Positions 1 to 12,275 are shown, counted from the stretch's first letter. The stretch is DNA of 22,500 nucleotides from Sphaeroforma sirkka (GCA_001586965.3 LUCW03002611.1:90001-112500), one strand, 5' to 3'. The notes: generated by a model from the letters alone, not told the origin. Program-made: numbers and translations.

Positions 1-599
1 TATTAGGTGTATCAGTCGGATGTATATTCCATTTAAAAATCGGCAACATCACACACGATCTTCTTCACTATAACCCACAACAGAGTATCAAAGAGGCACA
101 GACGCAATTACTAGAGCTGCTTATGCGCTTTGCTACACCTGGCACTACTAGCAAGAAGAATTCCTCCGCCGGCGAAGTTCCTGAGGGGCTTTTGAACCAG
201 AACTGGGCGTGGTGAGTGTGATGTCCGAATTTAAGGCGTCACACAGTATGAGTGCTGTCCGCTATTTCTTTTAATGTTTTGGCCTTATCCTGTGCTGCCA
301 AAGACAAGTATAGTACCAGTTGTAGAGGATTTGTGCATGGTTCCATAAGTACTACTTCCGTATATCTCACAAAGTTTCACTTCTAAATCCATTATTTCGC
401 ATTGATTATCAGGTTATCGAGGAAAGTGAGAAAAGGAAAAGCATATATACAGCGGGAGAAGTTGCCTCTCACTGTAGTGCTGTTACTGCTATTGTTGCTG
501 GGGCTATCTCTGATGGTGAACGTGGTGCTGGTTCGGCAAATGCTTCTGAAAGATTACGAATTCGATAAACTACTCCTGGATACGCTCGTCAAGAATTAA
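1..599 (+). CDS. 3' end of an unrecognised gene; single C-terminal transmembrane helix (two exons)
   Basis: Two exons are proposed: before 1 to 211, and 413 to 599, with stop TAA at 597-599. The first frame is open from position 3 and reads LGVSVGCIFHLKIGNI near the edge and EVPEGLLNQNWAW before a GTGAGT donor at 212. The intron is 212-412 and ends TTATCAG. The splice keeps a Trp codon (TG|G) and continues LSRKVRKGKAYIQREK, then a strongly hydrophobic stretch of about 20 residues (LTVVLLLLLLLGLSLMVNVV) and a short tail ending DTLVKN. Without splicing the first frame stops at 213-215. Basic residues before the helix and a short tail after it suggest a C-terminally anchored membrane protein with the bulk in the cytosol. 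I do not recognise the family; some lipid-transfer and SNARE-like proteins share this layout, but nothing here proves either. The gene body and start lie left of the window. It converges on TOP2. Confidence 0.55.
212..412 (+). other. Predicted intron of the plus-strand gene
   Basis: This 201-nt interval begins GTGAGT and ends TATCAG. Removing it joins two open frames in phase and replaces an immediate TGA with a coding stretch holding a hydrophobic helix. The inference is from sequence alone. Confidence 0.55.
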
Positions 600-680
600 A
601 ACTAATGACTAATTATCGCACAACGGTGGTATCAGTTTAGCCCTTATCAGTGCCGACACACAGTCAAACAGCCACTTAAG

Positions 681-720
681 CAGTGATACTTTTGGTGAAA
701 CAGTGATACTTTTGGTGAAA
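681..720. repeat. Perfect 20-bp tandem duplication
   Basis: The 20-base unit cagtgatacttttggtgaaa occurs twice head to tail with no mismatch, about 80 nt past the stop of the plus-strand gene and so probably in its 3' UTR. Perfect identity suggests a recent event. Confidence 0.95.
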
Positions 721-1991
721 CAAGGATAATTTTAGCATGTGGGAAATCCTACGTACAGGGGTAGTTCAAAGTTTCTCAATTGCAATGAAGCATTCAGTTG
801 GTACACATATGGCAAGCGGGCTTTTCACTCTTCACGATATCGCTTAGCTCAAACATTAAATACACGCAACTGACTTCAGAATATGCTTTCGCGGGTCTGT
901 GTACTCGTAGTAGAGCACTTTCATGTTGATGTATATAGGAAAATTTGCATGTGAAATTTACAATATAGAATGCGCAGTGGCGTCCTTTTTCTTTTGCAGA
1001 CTTGCAACTAAGAAACTGCGAACAATAGTTAACACGCCCAGCAGATAATATAAAAATAACACGAAGCAACAACTGTGGGTCCTTCATTGCTCCGGGTAGA
1101 AAGTAGCCAAAACGACATTGCGTTACCGACTCCATCATACCAACTAAATATCATGTGAACAGGTGGTTCTCTTACTCCAATTATCCAGGAAACCCTACCG
1201 AAGAGAGCATTTTTGTGTGCTGTGATCCCTAGAGGATACCAGTAGTAAAGCTGTCTGATTGTAATGTATATTATAGAATGTACCACACTATGAACGCTCA
1301 ATATACCTCCAGAAACTAGCCGGTTATTGACTAGGTCAGCTTGCTACTCAGCTCGATCTTTCAAAGGCAGGAAGAGGGGACAATACGCCAGTGTGGAATC
1401 ACAGACCCGGCTAGCTTACTTTGTTCAATTCGGTTTACGGGTTTCCCACACTAGTGTGATTCCTTCCTGGTGCACTTTCGCATACAGCTTACAATAACAA
1501 TAGAATGCAACGCAGCTTGTGAATTAATGTTCAGCAATAAATTAGCGAGATTATAACACCAAAGTTGTCCATATATTCTGGCAACCATGTCACACTATGA
1601 CAAAGGCATTTTAATGTTGTTTTAATGTTTTATTTAATTTTACAATTGCTAATACGATCAAGTCGTGTAAATTTATTGTGACAAAATACCGTACTTTAGC
1701 AGAACTGTGAGATTGCGATATGGGCCACTTCCGCTACCGTGTTGAAGAATGTTTGGCGTTTGAATATTCTATACGTGTATTTCATTTTAAACTACTAGAA
1801 GCACCTTGTATATGTGCGACACTGCGAGCCGAGTGCCTGAATCGTTGACTCATGTCAAACAGAAACGACAGCTGTTTGTATCCAACCTTATGAGGGGAGA
1901 CTTTAAAAAGGGAGTTGCGGAAGGTATGTGAAGATGTGAGGAAAACAGATGTGACGAAGAATCGTGTAAAATCGGTGTCCCTCCCTTTCGT

Positions 1992-2011
1992 ACCTTTGCG
2001 GTCGCAAAGGT
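1992..2011. repeat. Perfect palindrome, 9-bp arms
   Basis: The arms accttt-gcg and cgc-aaaggt are perfectly complementary around a central GT. No polymerase terminator or binding site is implied by the surroundings. It may be chance in a 4.4-kb intergenic region. Confidence 0.6.
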
Positions 2012-2350
2012 CGGACGTGTCTTATGACTGAAACTATGAGACGAGAATCGCTGTCATTCCAGAAGACAAGATTTCGTAATATGGAATGTTGTTGTTCTTA
2101 TAGCCACCAATATAACCCCTGGCGCGAGGTCCTCATTGGAGAAGCTGTCCTCAACTGTCAGGACGATCTCCCGCACATAGGGCTATACTGAGCTCTGTTC
2201 GATGCCGAGTACAACATTGATTGTACCGTGAGTGGTTTTTACAGCAAGAGTACTGACGACAAATCCTCCATGGAATATATGTGCAAATAGAGCGTTGATC
2301 AGCTGTACCGGGATACCCGTGATCAGAAACTGTAGCTCAAAGTCGGTCAA

Positions 2351-2370
2351 CCCCCCCCCCCCCCCTCCCC
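2351..2370. repeat. Poly-C tract (C15 T C4)
   Basis: Fifteen C, one T and four C form a homopolymer tract; the minus strand is a G-run. It interrupts the intergenic region and makes a low-complexity false ORF with poly-glycine on the minus strand. Confidence 0.95.
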
Positions 2371-3620
2371 TGGAGAATGTGTCGGCGTAGTAGCGACATC
2401 CAGGGAACCGTCGGAACGAGACTGGAGAACTCAGTAGTCCCAGAAAATATATAAATTCAGGGGCTTCTGGCAAATGAGAGGGCAAGAACCCAGATAGCTT
2501 GGCATTGAGTGGTCGACATGCGTGGCAAAGATATTGTTGGTGCGATTATGCAGTTTATGCGACCCACTACTAGAGTGGTGTGTATTGTGGAGTCAGTCGT
2601 GCTGAACACGATATGGACAGCACTGAATTGAGGAGGTGCGGGAATCTACCAGGAAGTAAAAGGTATCGGCGTTCGCCATACTCGACTGGAAATGTGGGGC
2701 AATTAAAAACTGTGAGGACCCATCCCTTATAAATGAGGGCGCGATCATAAAGGGAAGCAGTACGCCCGTCCAAAATAAAAATTTACTTATATGGCGTTCT
2801 GAGTTCACCCCAAATATCTTTTTCTGTCGCCAGCGTGTTTGAAGTACTATTTACTCTGAGCCTGAGGTAACTTACTCCACTTAACATGGCGGCATTGATA
2901 CTGACAGTTTGACCGGTTTCACATAGTATTGTCACATGAGATGTACCAAATAAGCGAGAAAGCTCACCATGAGTTGCAAGAGGCCCACAAAGCAAGCCAA
3001 GAGTAGGTGCAATGAGCGGAAACTTTTGTTTGTCCTCGACATTAAATTAATCGTGATAGATGAAATCCATTTTGTCAATTAAGCTGCCTGTGGGCTCTGG
3101 ATAACTCATGTTTTACATAATAATTACTACGAGTTGCACAGTTTTGCGTTGGTCATGCTAACGTTTGTGTACCAATTGAGTTCGAGTCTTGTATGTATAG
3201 CCTTGGCTCGTAAGCAGCCGCTTCTGGTATGCTTGTTTACTGAGTTATTGCCCTGAACACTCCTAATTGCATTACTTATTATAACCCCTGTTTGTTTATC
3301 TCATGTTTGAATCCATATCAAGTCAATATGACCAAGGGTACGAAATACCACTGGAAGCCATCCGCATTTAGTAACGGCACACAGGCTGATGTATTGCTAT
3401 CATCACAACGCTGCTTACCTCCACATATACGCAAGTCTACTCTACATGGATGATATACCAGATATTTTATATCATATCAAGGTCTCTAAATGGTGGAGCT
3501 GCACTCGAGGCATGAACTGTTAAAATTGAATTCGGAGCCTTTGAGTTTTACACAGCCTGCCTGCTCAAGATGTGTCTCGTATTGAACAGAACACCCAACG
3601 GGTAATGGTGTTATTAACAG

Positions 3621-3990
3621 GCGGTTCCAAGTGGGGATTTGTTTCAGGCGAATCCCCTCCCCTTTTTTGGGCTGAGCTCTTTTCACTTCGTACCCCGCAT
3701 TTTTAGGGTTAGAGTTTAGAGTTAGGATTTTCCCACCCCGGAAACAGACTCAATAGATATACGGGTGCATTTGAATAGTTCAAAATTCACTGTTTAAAGT
3801 AGTGCTGTCGTTATAACCTTGAAGAGGGGAAGCCTGCTTTGGCGCGTTACCTATTTTACCTGAATATGGAAACAAAGTGGTCAAGTCTAGTCCCAATATA
3901 AAATAAGAGGAAAGCGGAAAGAGCCCCCCCTCCCCTCTTTTTTTTTTTTTGGATTTTATTCGCCTGAAACAAACCTTCAGTTGGAACCGC
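3621..3990. repeat. Diverged inverted repeat with pyrimidine tracts
   Basis: The 33-bp arms at 3621-3653 and 3958-3990 are inverted copies. The outer 10 bases (gcggttccaa / ttggaaccgc) and inner 13 bases (gtttcaggcgaat / attcgcctgaaac) match exactly, while the 10 bases between have diverged. A CCCCTCCCC-T(n) tract next to each arm has the same orientation on both sides. Short direct repeats also flank it (a tgtgtctc...gtattgaa motif near 3570 and near 4115). This could be the remnant of a non-autonomous mobile element, but no transposase or target-site duplication is visible. Confidence 0.5.
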
Positions 3991-4717
3991 CTAAATCTAC
4001 TCTACATATGGGATCGCTCGTTTATCTTGAATCATGTCATGTCTAAAAAGGTGGTGTTCGTCTCAAGGTGTGATTCATTATTTTCGAATAATAGTTCTAT
4101 ATATGGCCTACTCAAAATGTGTCTCTTGTATTGAATTCTCGAGATACCTACAGATTCAACCATATTCAAAAGAGGTCTCAATCAATTACATGACACATAA
4201 ACAACAAGATTGAACATAAGATAAGACATAATCGAGTCTGTTCATTTCACTTCCGTATCAAACATGAAGTAGCATATGTATAACGACGCATATGCCGTAT
4301 TGAACGTCACACATCACTCCCTTAACAGTACTTTAAATAAGGTCTTAATATGGTCCACACAAGTTGTACACCCTGAGTAAACGATCTATGCGAATCAGGG
4401 TAGCTGGCAATACCATGAACGGTAAACGTTTGCAATGCTATAACAAGTGAGAGCTTTACGCACCTATACCTCACGAAACACCCGCAGGATTTAGATGAAG
4501 CAAATATTCATACTCCCAACTCTATTTTTGGCGCTTCTGTTTATTGTTTACGATGGCTACTTGTCAGAATAGCCTGTAATGGAGCTGATGCTGTATATTA
4601 TTATGAACAGTCTTTCTCAAAATATTAAAGACCTATGCAGAAATTTATAGAGCTGACACGTGATTGCACCACAGGCTTGAGTTGGCCTACCTATGATTCA
4701 CGTATCGAGCTGGCGCT

Positions 4718-4723
4718 TTTATT
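4718..4723 (-). promoter_or_regulatory. Candidate polyadenylation signal of TOP2
   Basis: TTTATT on the plus strand is AATAAA in the TOP2 direction, about 305 nt past the stop. A second AATAAA on the same strand lies further downstream near 4540. The choice between them is not decided by sequence. Confidence 0.3.
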
Positions 4724-5027
4724 CTGAGCTGAGCCCGGGTCCTCGAACATCCGCTACTCTACGTGGGCGTTCTCTGTTTTAGTAACAGATTGTACAGGTA
4801 AAGACCTCGTCCGCATTAAGTCAATCTTGTCATTGCCGTGAGACGCTATTGAACGCCATCCGCGATACAAAATATGGAACAAAGGACGAGGCTGGTGTGC
4901 CCAATCGCCCACAATATGGCGTAGATCCACAATGCACGCACGCACGTCAAGCCAACACCAGTGGTTGCTTGTAGGACTCCCCATCTCCCGGACTCTATAC
5001 AATGGCTTTGTGGCTTAACAAAGCGCA

Positions 5028-5081
5028 CTATAATTCGAACTCAGAGCCATCCGGGTCATCGCCCTCTGACGAAGGGTCGCT
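5028..5081 (-). CDS. TOP2: TOP2 exon 23: terminal acidic exon and stop
   Basis: 17 codons and TAG (5028-5030): [17 protein letters not shown]. An acidic Ser/Asp-rich end is the normal ending of eukaryotic TOP2. The acceptor is ATGCACAG, phase 0. Confidence 0.87.
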   Translation of the reverse strand, partial: SDPSSEGDDPDGSEFEL

Positions 5082-6021
5082 CTGTGCATGGGGAGTGTGG
5101 GTGAGGGGATGAGAGTGTTGCTGCAGGGACCCACAGGACACACAACACGACACACAACACAGCTTCTGTAAATGACGGTGGTGGAGACTAACGCCACCGG
5201 TGATAGGGTTCGGCATAGCATGACTATCACAGGGAGGGTGTCACGTTCGCAATTCTCCTCCGCTACGTCGTACTTTGCCGCAAATGTGCTTGTACTCTCA
5301 CATTACAAACACATCAGCAAATGCCTGCTCTTGCTAGATATACGTATTCGTCGCGCATTAAATTGCAAGAGACATATGCCAGGTACACCACAACATATAA
5401 AAAACCATAGACAAAACAAACCAACGCTTTGAACGCGAACCAATAATCGCTTCCAAAAAATACAAATAAAAATAGGTCTGCATCGTAACCATGAACTGTG
5501 GAATTGGTACCAAGCTGGCAGGGGGCATGTGGTCAAGACAAACCATATGCACAAAACGTTAAATAATACCCATCGGCGTAACCACAATGGACCCGTTTAC
5601 GTACCCGCAGTGGTCTTAACACCTACCTCGTAATTATACTTCACTTTGGCAGCAGCCCGGCGAGATGTCGGGGCGCGTTTAACAGGTATTTCGAATTCTG
5701 TGACGTGAAAATAAGACATAGGATAATCGTCGGTCTCGAGCGCACCATAGCTGGCTAAGAATAGTACATCATATCTGGCTCAGTAAAGTACAAATATATG
5801 CACACCACCGTCCTTGACTCAGAATAGTACTTATACACATGTGCAGCCACACTTGTGGGGGTGCGTACATGCTGCTCGCATAATCAGGTATCCTAAACAT
5901 ATACACCACCTGCCACGTACACCAAGTGGTATGAAGATCACGTTCACCAATTTTCAACCGTTCTCTCGGCCTTGAGATACGTATCTATGTATATATAAAT
6001 ATTCGCATGACAAAGATACGC

Positions 6022-6063
<42 letters not shown>

Positions 6064-9000
6064 TCGCAATACAAAGATACATATCTACGTATATATAATT
6101 ACTCGCAATACAATAATACATTTCTACGTATATATAAATATTCGCAATACAGATGCATTTTGTCACTCCTACCTAAGTTGTCGTCGCTGTCGCTTAGTGC
6201 CGGGACTGTGGCCACAGCGGCCTTGGCGGCGGCTGGTTTAGCCTTAGCCTTAGCTTTGGGTGCAGCCTTTGCACGTGGCTTGGCAGGTGCCTTGGCTTTG
6301 GGTTTGGCTTTGGGTTTAGGGATTGTACCACACTCGGCCTCCGAGTTCTGTGGATATGTACATGGGTTTAGGGTTTTGAGTTTCGAGGGTTTAGAGGTTT
6401 AGGTATAGTTCTGAGGATATGCACAAGGCGGCGGATGATGAGTGGGACGACGGATCGAGTACATGCACATGGAAGATGTGCTAATGCGCTGGTAGTATGT
6501 GTGATCCCAACTGTACTGTGTGGTACTGTATCGACAGAAGTCACCAGCAACGTTTGTTGTGGCGACAAACGGATACAATGTGCAGTGGGCTATAGCAGTG
6601 CAGTGCATGCAATTTAAGACACATGAGAAATGATTTTTACCACCACTCGACGCGTCGCTTGCTAGTCTTACACACGCATGTCCCAGTCATCCGCTCGTGT
6701 CCGCTACAATTTGCAACAGGCCTGGAGTAATTTGCAACATGTTGGGGCTATGTGGACATACCTCATCCGAATCCTCGCTGTACGTGCGCACCGTCTTCTT
6801 CTTCTCCACCGTGCGCGGCACATCGCGTTCCGACGGTCTGTAGAGAACGGGTTGCGTTTTAGGGTTTAGGGTTTTAGGGTTGTGTAGAACGGGTCGAGTT
6901 TCAGTTGGGGTTTAGAGGGGTGAAACTATGAGTGTATATGGTTGACGGCGCACATAGTACTAGTATTGCAGGGGTCTGTTGAGTGTGTTCAGACTCACGG
7001 CTGTGCGTGTTAGTATTGTGTACACAGAAGTGGCTTTCGAGCATGGTGTGATGAGTTCTGCGGTCCCCAAACCATCGTGTATGTTTAGCTGAAGGAGGTA
7101 CAAGGTTACAAGGACCAACACTTGCAATTGCATATGAATTGCAAGTGTAGTACAACAAAGTGCGACACAGATATGCAGTACCGTAGCATAGGTGCCATTC
7201 GCATCGCTTGATGCTATTAGATCTGATACCCCTACACAGGGAATCACCATCCTATTCACAGAAACAGAGAGCGCACTTATATAGAGACTGCTATGCACGT
7301 TGGACACCAGGGCGAATACAATAAAGCGTCACTAGACTCAGCCTGGGCTAGGCTTGGTGGTCGTTGTCAGAGCACAAACACAGTGCAGGTGGCGTAGATC
7401 GTCCCATCACAGTTAGCCGTAACAATCAACAACACAGAACCGGTCGATGCAATGAAAGACGGCAACAGATAGAGGCACACATTGACACTCTACGAATGCA
7501 CTTTATCTAAAGGACTTGTGCGCACGGTACATAGTCTGGTGCGCTGTATATGAACGTGGAGTGACTACAGAGGCTTCAGGGTTTAAACCCCAAACCCGAG
7601 AACCTTAAAATCCTACACCGCGTACCGTTTTCCAGGTTTGCCAACCGACAAGCGTTTCACAGAGTCTGCCAAATCAGTGACGCCGTGCTCGTCTTCGTCC
7701 AGGTCTAAATCTTCGTCGCTGATGACTGTTTGGTATTTCTATACAATATCACACAGCAGCACACGCCGAGGTATTATCAGATATGTGCGACTGATTGGGG
7801 GATCATCCGTACTAGCATGCACGGTAGAGTGTGGCTGCACTAACAGTAGTCGGCCAAACCAGACTTGACAGATGGTGTTGTGTTGAGGTTATGAAGTATG
7901 GGTGTAAGATAAAACAATGGCGGCTATGCAGTAGGGAGGTGCACGTGTTGGGGTTAGGAAGTATGGGTGTATGATAAAACAATGGTGGCTATGTTGTAGG
8001 GGGGTGTATATGCTGCGAGTGTCATACGGAAGGCAGGCTATTCTTTGGGAATGGAATTGCCGTGGTCCTTGCGTGATCCGTAAATTGCACAAACAACGAT
8101 ACCGTGAGAGACGACGGGAAGCATCCGTACTACTTGCAACTGCTTGAAACGGTACGATAGAGTAACTAGAAATGATCAGCAACTGCAACTAAGGAACATT
8201 AACGTACAACCCTGGCACAGGATAGAAAGGGAAACTGTGGTACTAATTATGGTACTAACTATGGTATTAACTGGTACTAACTATGGTACTAGAGATACGG
8301 GTAAGGAGTGCGCCAAACCAATTCCGGTGGACACACGAGTGCACAAAAGCGCATCGCCGTGGTCACCATAAAGTGGAATCGTGTATTGTGTTGAGTAGAA
8401 ACCTCTCATACATTAAATACCTCATATTCCAGTGGTTGAAGTGGGTGGAGTGAGTGGTGGCCCTAATTACAAAACGATATAGTGCGACATACATGTGTAG
8501 GTATACTGAGTTGTCACAGTGGTGCCAATCAACCAATACGAGTAGTCTTGGTAGGCTAAAGGACCGAACAGTTAGTATAATAAGGGTATCACAGTATCAG
8601 ATAGAACCTGTTCGAGGCGCCGTCGCTTTCTGGTGAATTTGATCACGGGTTGGCTGGCTGGCTTGCCCTGGTATAAACTCTTGGGCCGGAGCAGTGACTA
8701 TGAGTTAGCAAGGCCATACAACCGTAGGACACAGGCACAGGCACACACGTCTACCAGGCACACGCGGGATGTCAGTACCAACAGCCAACACTGAGACATG
8801 GGTATCAAACTACAGTCCCATGCATGTGACGAGGCTATTGAAACTGACTCGAGTCTCTCCACTACACAGGAGATACGAGTCCCTCTTATTAGCGGTGTAG
8901 GGTTTAGGGTTTTAGGTAGATTCTCCAAGGCTGCACAGGAGAGTCACGGGGCTCGCTACACGGTTCGTATATAACTGTGTTGTAGGTACGCGTCTGTTCA

Positions 9001-10196
9001 CAGATGTGAAGTCCCACTGACAGCCACAGGCACGCTGGCTATCGCATACAAGCAAACACCTAGTGCTACAACAAACAAGGAAATACCTAGTGCTACAACT
9101 GGAATACATACACCGCATATGATCACACAGCACATCCGTGCCTTTGTTGGCACTTGAGCATCAGGGGCACTTGTGAGTAGATATGGCGAGTCAGTCCGTT
9201 GTACCGAGGTATCGGACTTCGGGTTGTGCACACGCATGTGTGTGTATTTGTCACACTGACACTGACACTCACACATAAGCACAAAGACACAAAGACACAG
9301 ACAGCCAGCCGTGCCACACTCCACACAGTCAACTCCACACAGTCAACCCCCCGCACCTTCGTGACGGGCGGCTTGTTCTGCCGTTGCCTGGGTGCAGGTT
9401 CTTTCTTTGGGGCTTTGGTCCACTGACACTGACACTCACACATAAGCACAAAGACACAAAGACACAGACAGCCAGTCGTGCCACACTCAACTCCACACAG
9501 TCAACCCCCCGCACCCACTGCACTCGCCCGCACCTTCGTGACGGGCGTCTTGTTCTGCCGTTGCCTGGGTGCAGGTTCTTTCTTTGGGGCTTTGGTCATG
9601 GCCAGGCGCTGTGATAAGCTGAGCATGACCCCCCCGTCGCTGTCTGAGTCGCTATTGCTGTCGGGTACAATGGTGGACCTTGCTTTGGTCTTTCTGGCCG
9701 TGGGGCGTTTGGGCTTAATCGCCTGCAATCGGGTGGGCGAGGATAAGGGATAGAGATTGCAATAGGATAAGGGATAGAGAGCAAATAGGATTCATGGACG
9801 GAGAAGGGAAGGAAAGTATACATATATCAGAGAAAGGGAGGGCAGGCGTGGTCATGCATAGTGCGTGGTGTGTTATGTCCTCATTCTCTTTTCGCAATAG
9901 TCTTGGTACACATAAGGTGATCCGCAAGTTAACGGAACATAAAATGGGACCCCTCCGAAAAATCAATTGGAGTTGCGGACGGACCGAACCTCAATAACAA
10001 AAACGGGTCAAAAGGGAAAGATAAGCGCAGATGTGCAGGCAAGCGATGGCAGCCCACCAGCCGGTTGGCGCCACTTACCGATGCCTGGGGCTGGTCATCC
10101 TCTAAAGTGGCTTTGGTTTGTTCTGATTTTATGACTTTCTGTGTTTAGGAAGAGGGGGTGGTTGTGTATGTGTGTGTTATGTATGTGTGTGTGTGT

Positions 10197-10229
<33 letters not shown>

Positions 10230-12219
10230 GAGGAGGAGGAGAAGGTGGTTTAGGATATTTTGGCGTATGTGTAAACAACGAGCACTACTTGTTATTTCTT
10301 TTCCCGTCCCAAAAGGCTGCGGGAGAAGACCAAAAGGCCCCGGTCAACTCAGCGATGATGCGCTGGCAGCATACATATACGGGCAAGCTCACACTTCTGT
10401 TGCGAGGATATTTACTTTCGAGACGCATACTTTCGCGCATGCAATTGTACATACATGCAAATATATCATACAAACCTTGTACATAAAATAAGACCGACTT
10501 GATTGCATATACGAGATATCTAAGTTATCATATAACCCGTGTACTTACATTCAGACACCTTGATTGCATATACAAGATAGCTAAGTTATCATATAAGCCT
10601 TATACTTACATTCAGACACCTTGATTACAGATGTGATATATCTAAGTTATAATATAAGCCTTATACTTACATTCAGGCACCTTGATTACATATGTGAGAT
10701 ATCTAAGTTATAATATAAGCCTTGTAATTACATTCAGACATCTTGATTACATATGTGAGATATCTAAGTTCAAATATACGTATCATACAAGCCTTGTACT
10801 TGCATTCAGACACCTTGATTGCATATGTGAGATATCTGAGTTCAAATACCTTCATACGTATCATATAAGTATACTTGTACACATATTTGACGCAAACGAA
10901 ATACCAAAACCCTAAAAAACCCTACATGTAACTTGTACACAAATTTGACGCATACGAGATAGCCATCACACCTTTGGGACAGCCATTTTCCTGGCGGCGG
11001 GTTTGCTCGGTTGCCAGTCTTCTTCTTCTTTGGGTGTGATCTGGTACAAAGAAGGCAACATGCACATCAGCTAAAATTAAGAAGGGGTGCACTTGGCTGT
11101 GGCATGTGATCAGGGGCAAATGAAGCACACAGACAGAAGGGCTGCACTGTGACTGTGGTTGAGCTTAGCATGGTCATACGACAGACCCACTCTCCCACCA
11201 CCAGCATGAACAAAAAATGGGCGATGAGGTGCGTATGGGGCCTTCTACAACACATGCGTGTAGAAAGGTACCAGAAAGGTACCACGGCACTCAAAGAGGT
11301 CTCTTCCAACTATAAGAAAAATCAACTCTCCATCCCATAAACCACCACTCCAATAACCACTACCACATCCCCACTATTCCAATAACCACCGCCACATGCA
11401 CACCACTCCAATAACCACCGCCACATTCCCACCACTCAACAACCACCGACACCCACCGTCTTCTTCTTGGGCGCCCGTTTCTTGGGCTGCCTCTTGAGCT
11501 TGGTGACCTGTCCGGCGTCCTTCTCGGCCTGTGCCTTGACCACCTCAGCGTACCTGTCCATCTCCTCCTCGAGTGCCTCCAGGTCCTCTACCCACAGATC
11601 CCGCGCGTTCTTGCTCAGCAATATACCCAGTTCAGTCTCCTTAGCCTCACGCTCCGTCTCCAGCGCATTGATCTTCTCCTGCGTCAGAGACCATAGCGCC
11701 ATGCCCAGCAAGTAATCGTAGCCGTCACTTGCGGCGCTGGTGTCTGGGCCATCCTCTGTCTCGACTGAGTCTTCGCTGGGTTCAGTGTCTTTGGTCTGTC
11801 GTCGCGTGGGGGGTGAGAGTGAGAGTGTGAGTAGAGGGAGAGTATGTGAGAGTGTGAGTGAGTAGACGGGGAGTATGTGAGAGTGAGTGTGAGTAGAGGG
11901 AAAGTATGTGAGAGTGAGAGTGAGAGTAGAGAGACAGCATGTGAGCATGCGGACAATTACCATTCCGCAATAGCTTACGGTGTTGTACTTCACCACAACT
12001 ATACACAGGATCGTGTTGTTTGATTATGCGAGCGAGCGAGTAAGTGAGAGGGATTTTTTTGAAACGTATAGATTGTGCGACTCTTGTCTTTGCAGAGCCC
12101 GAGAACAGAGACAAGAGTTGTTAGTGTGTTAGAATGGAGTGCTATAGTGGAGTGCGCTTGTGAAGTACTTACATTTATTGACTATATATTTACATTTATG
12201 GACTATATCTACATTTATT

Positions 12220-12275
<56 letters not shown>

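Larger units (their letters stand above)
600..5027. other. Convergent intergenic region, no supported gene
   Basis: About 4.4 kb between the stops of the two converging genes. The reading frames here are short, lack recognisable protein features and do not join through plausible splice sites. It holds the 3' UTRs of both genes, a C15 tract (2351-2365), a C7/T13 pyrimidine tract (3924-3950), a perfect 20-bp tandem duplication (681-720), a short palindrome (1992-2011), telomere-like sequence near 3705-3730, and a diverged inverted repeat (3621-3990). No RNA gene was seen. Confidence 0.6.

Noticed and set aside
1536-1541. AATAAA as poly(A) signal of the plus-strand gene
   Set aside because: It is about 940 nt past the stop in AT-rich DNA, too far to claim.
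2183-2485. 100-codon minus-strand frame with a poly-glycine run
   Set aside because: It is created by the C15 tract, has no recognisable domain and no supporting splice context.
4754-5002. 82-codon minus-strand frame just past the TOP2 stop
   Set aside because: It lies in the expected 3' UTR, overlaps another open frame, and shows no protein-like features.
6007-6402. 131-codon plus-strand frame rich in Tyr-Ile and Ala-Leu
   Set aside because: It is the antisense of TOP2 exon 21 fused to a TA microsatellite.
9199-9753. Several plus-strand frames with [13 protein letters not shown] repeats
   Set aside because: They are antisense to the duplicated TOP2 exon 18; the sense strand has phase-consistent coding.
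10141-10491. Frames with poly-Arg or poly-Gly
   Set aside because: They are products of the (AGG)n tract in an intron.
10475-10870. 61-bp repeat array considered as CRISPR
   Set aside because: Units are contiguous and diverge throughout with no constant repeat and variable spacer pattern, and the setting is eukaryotic.
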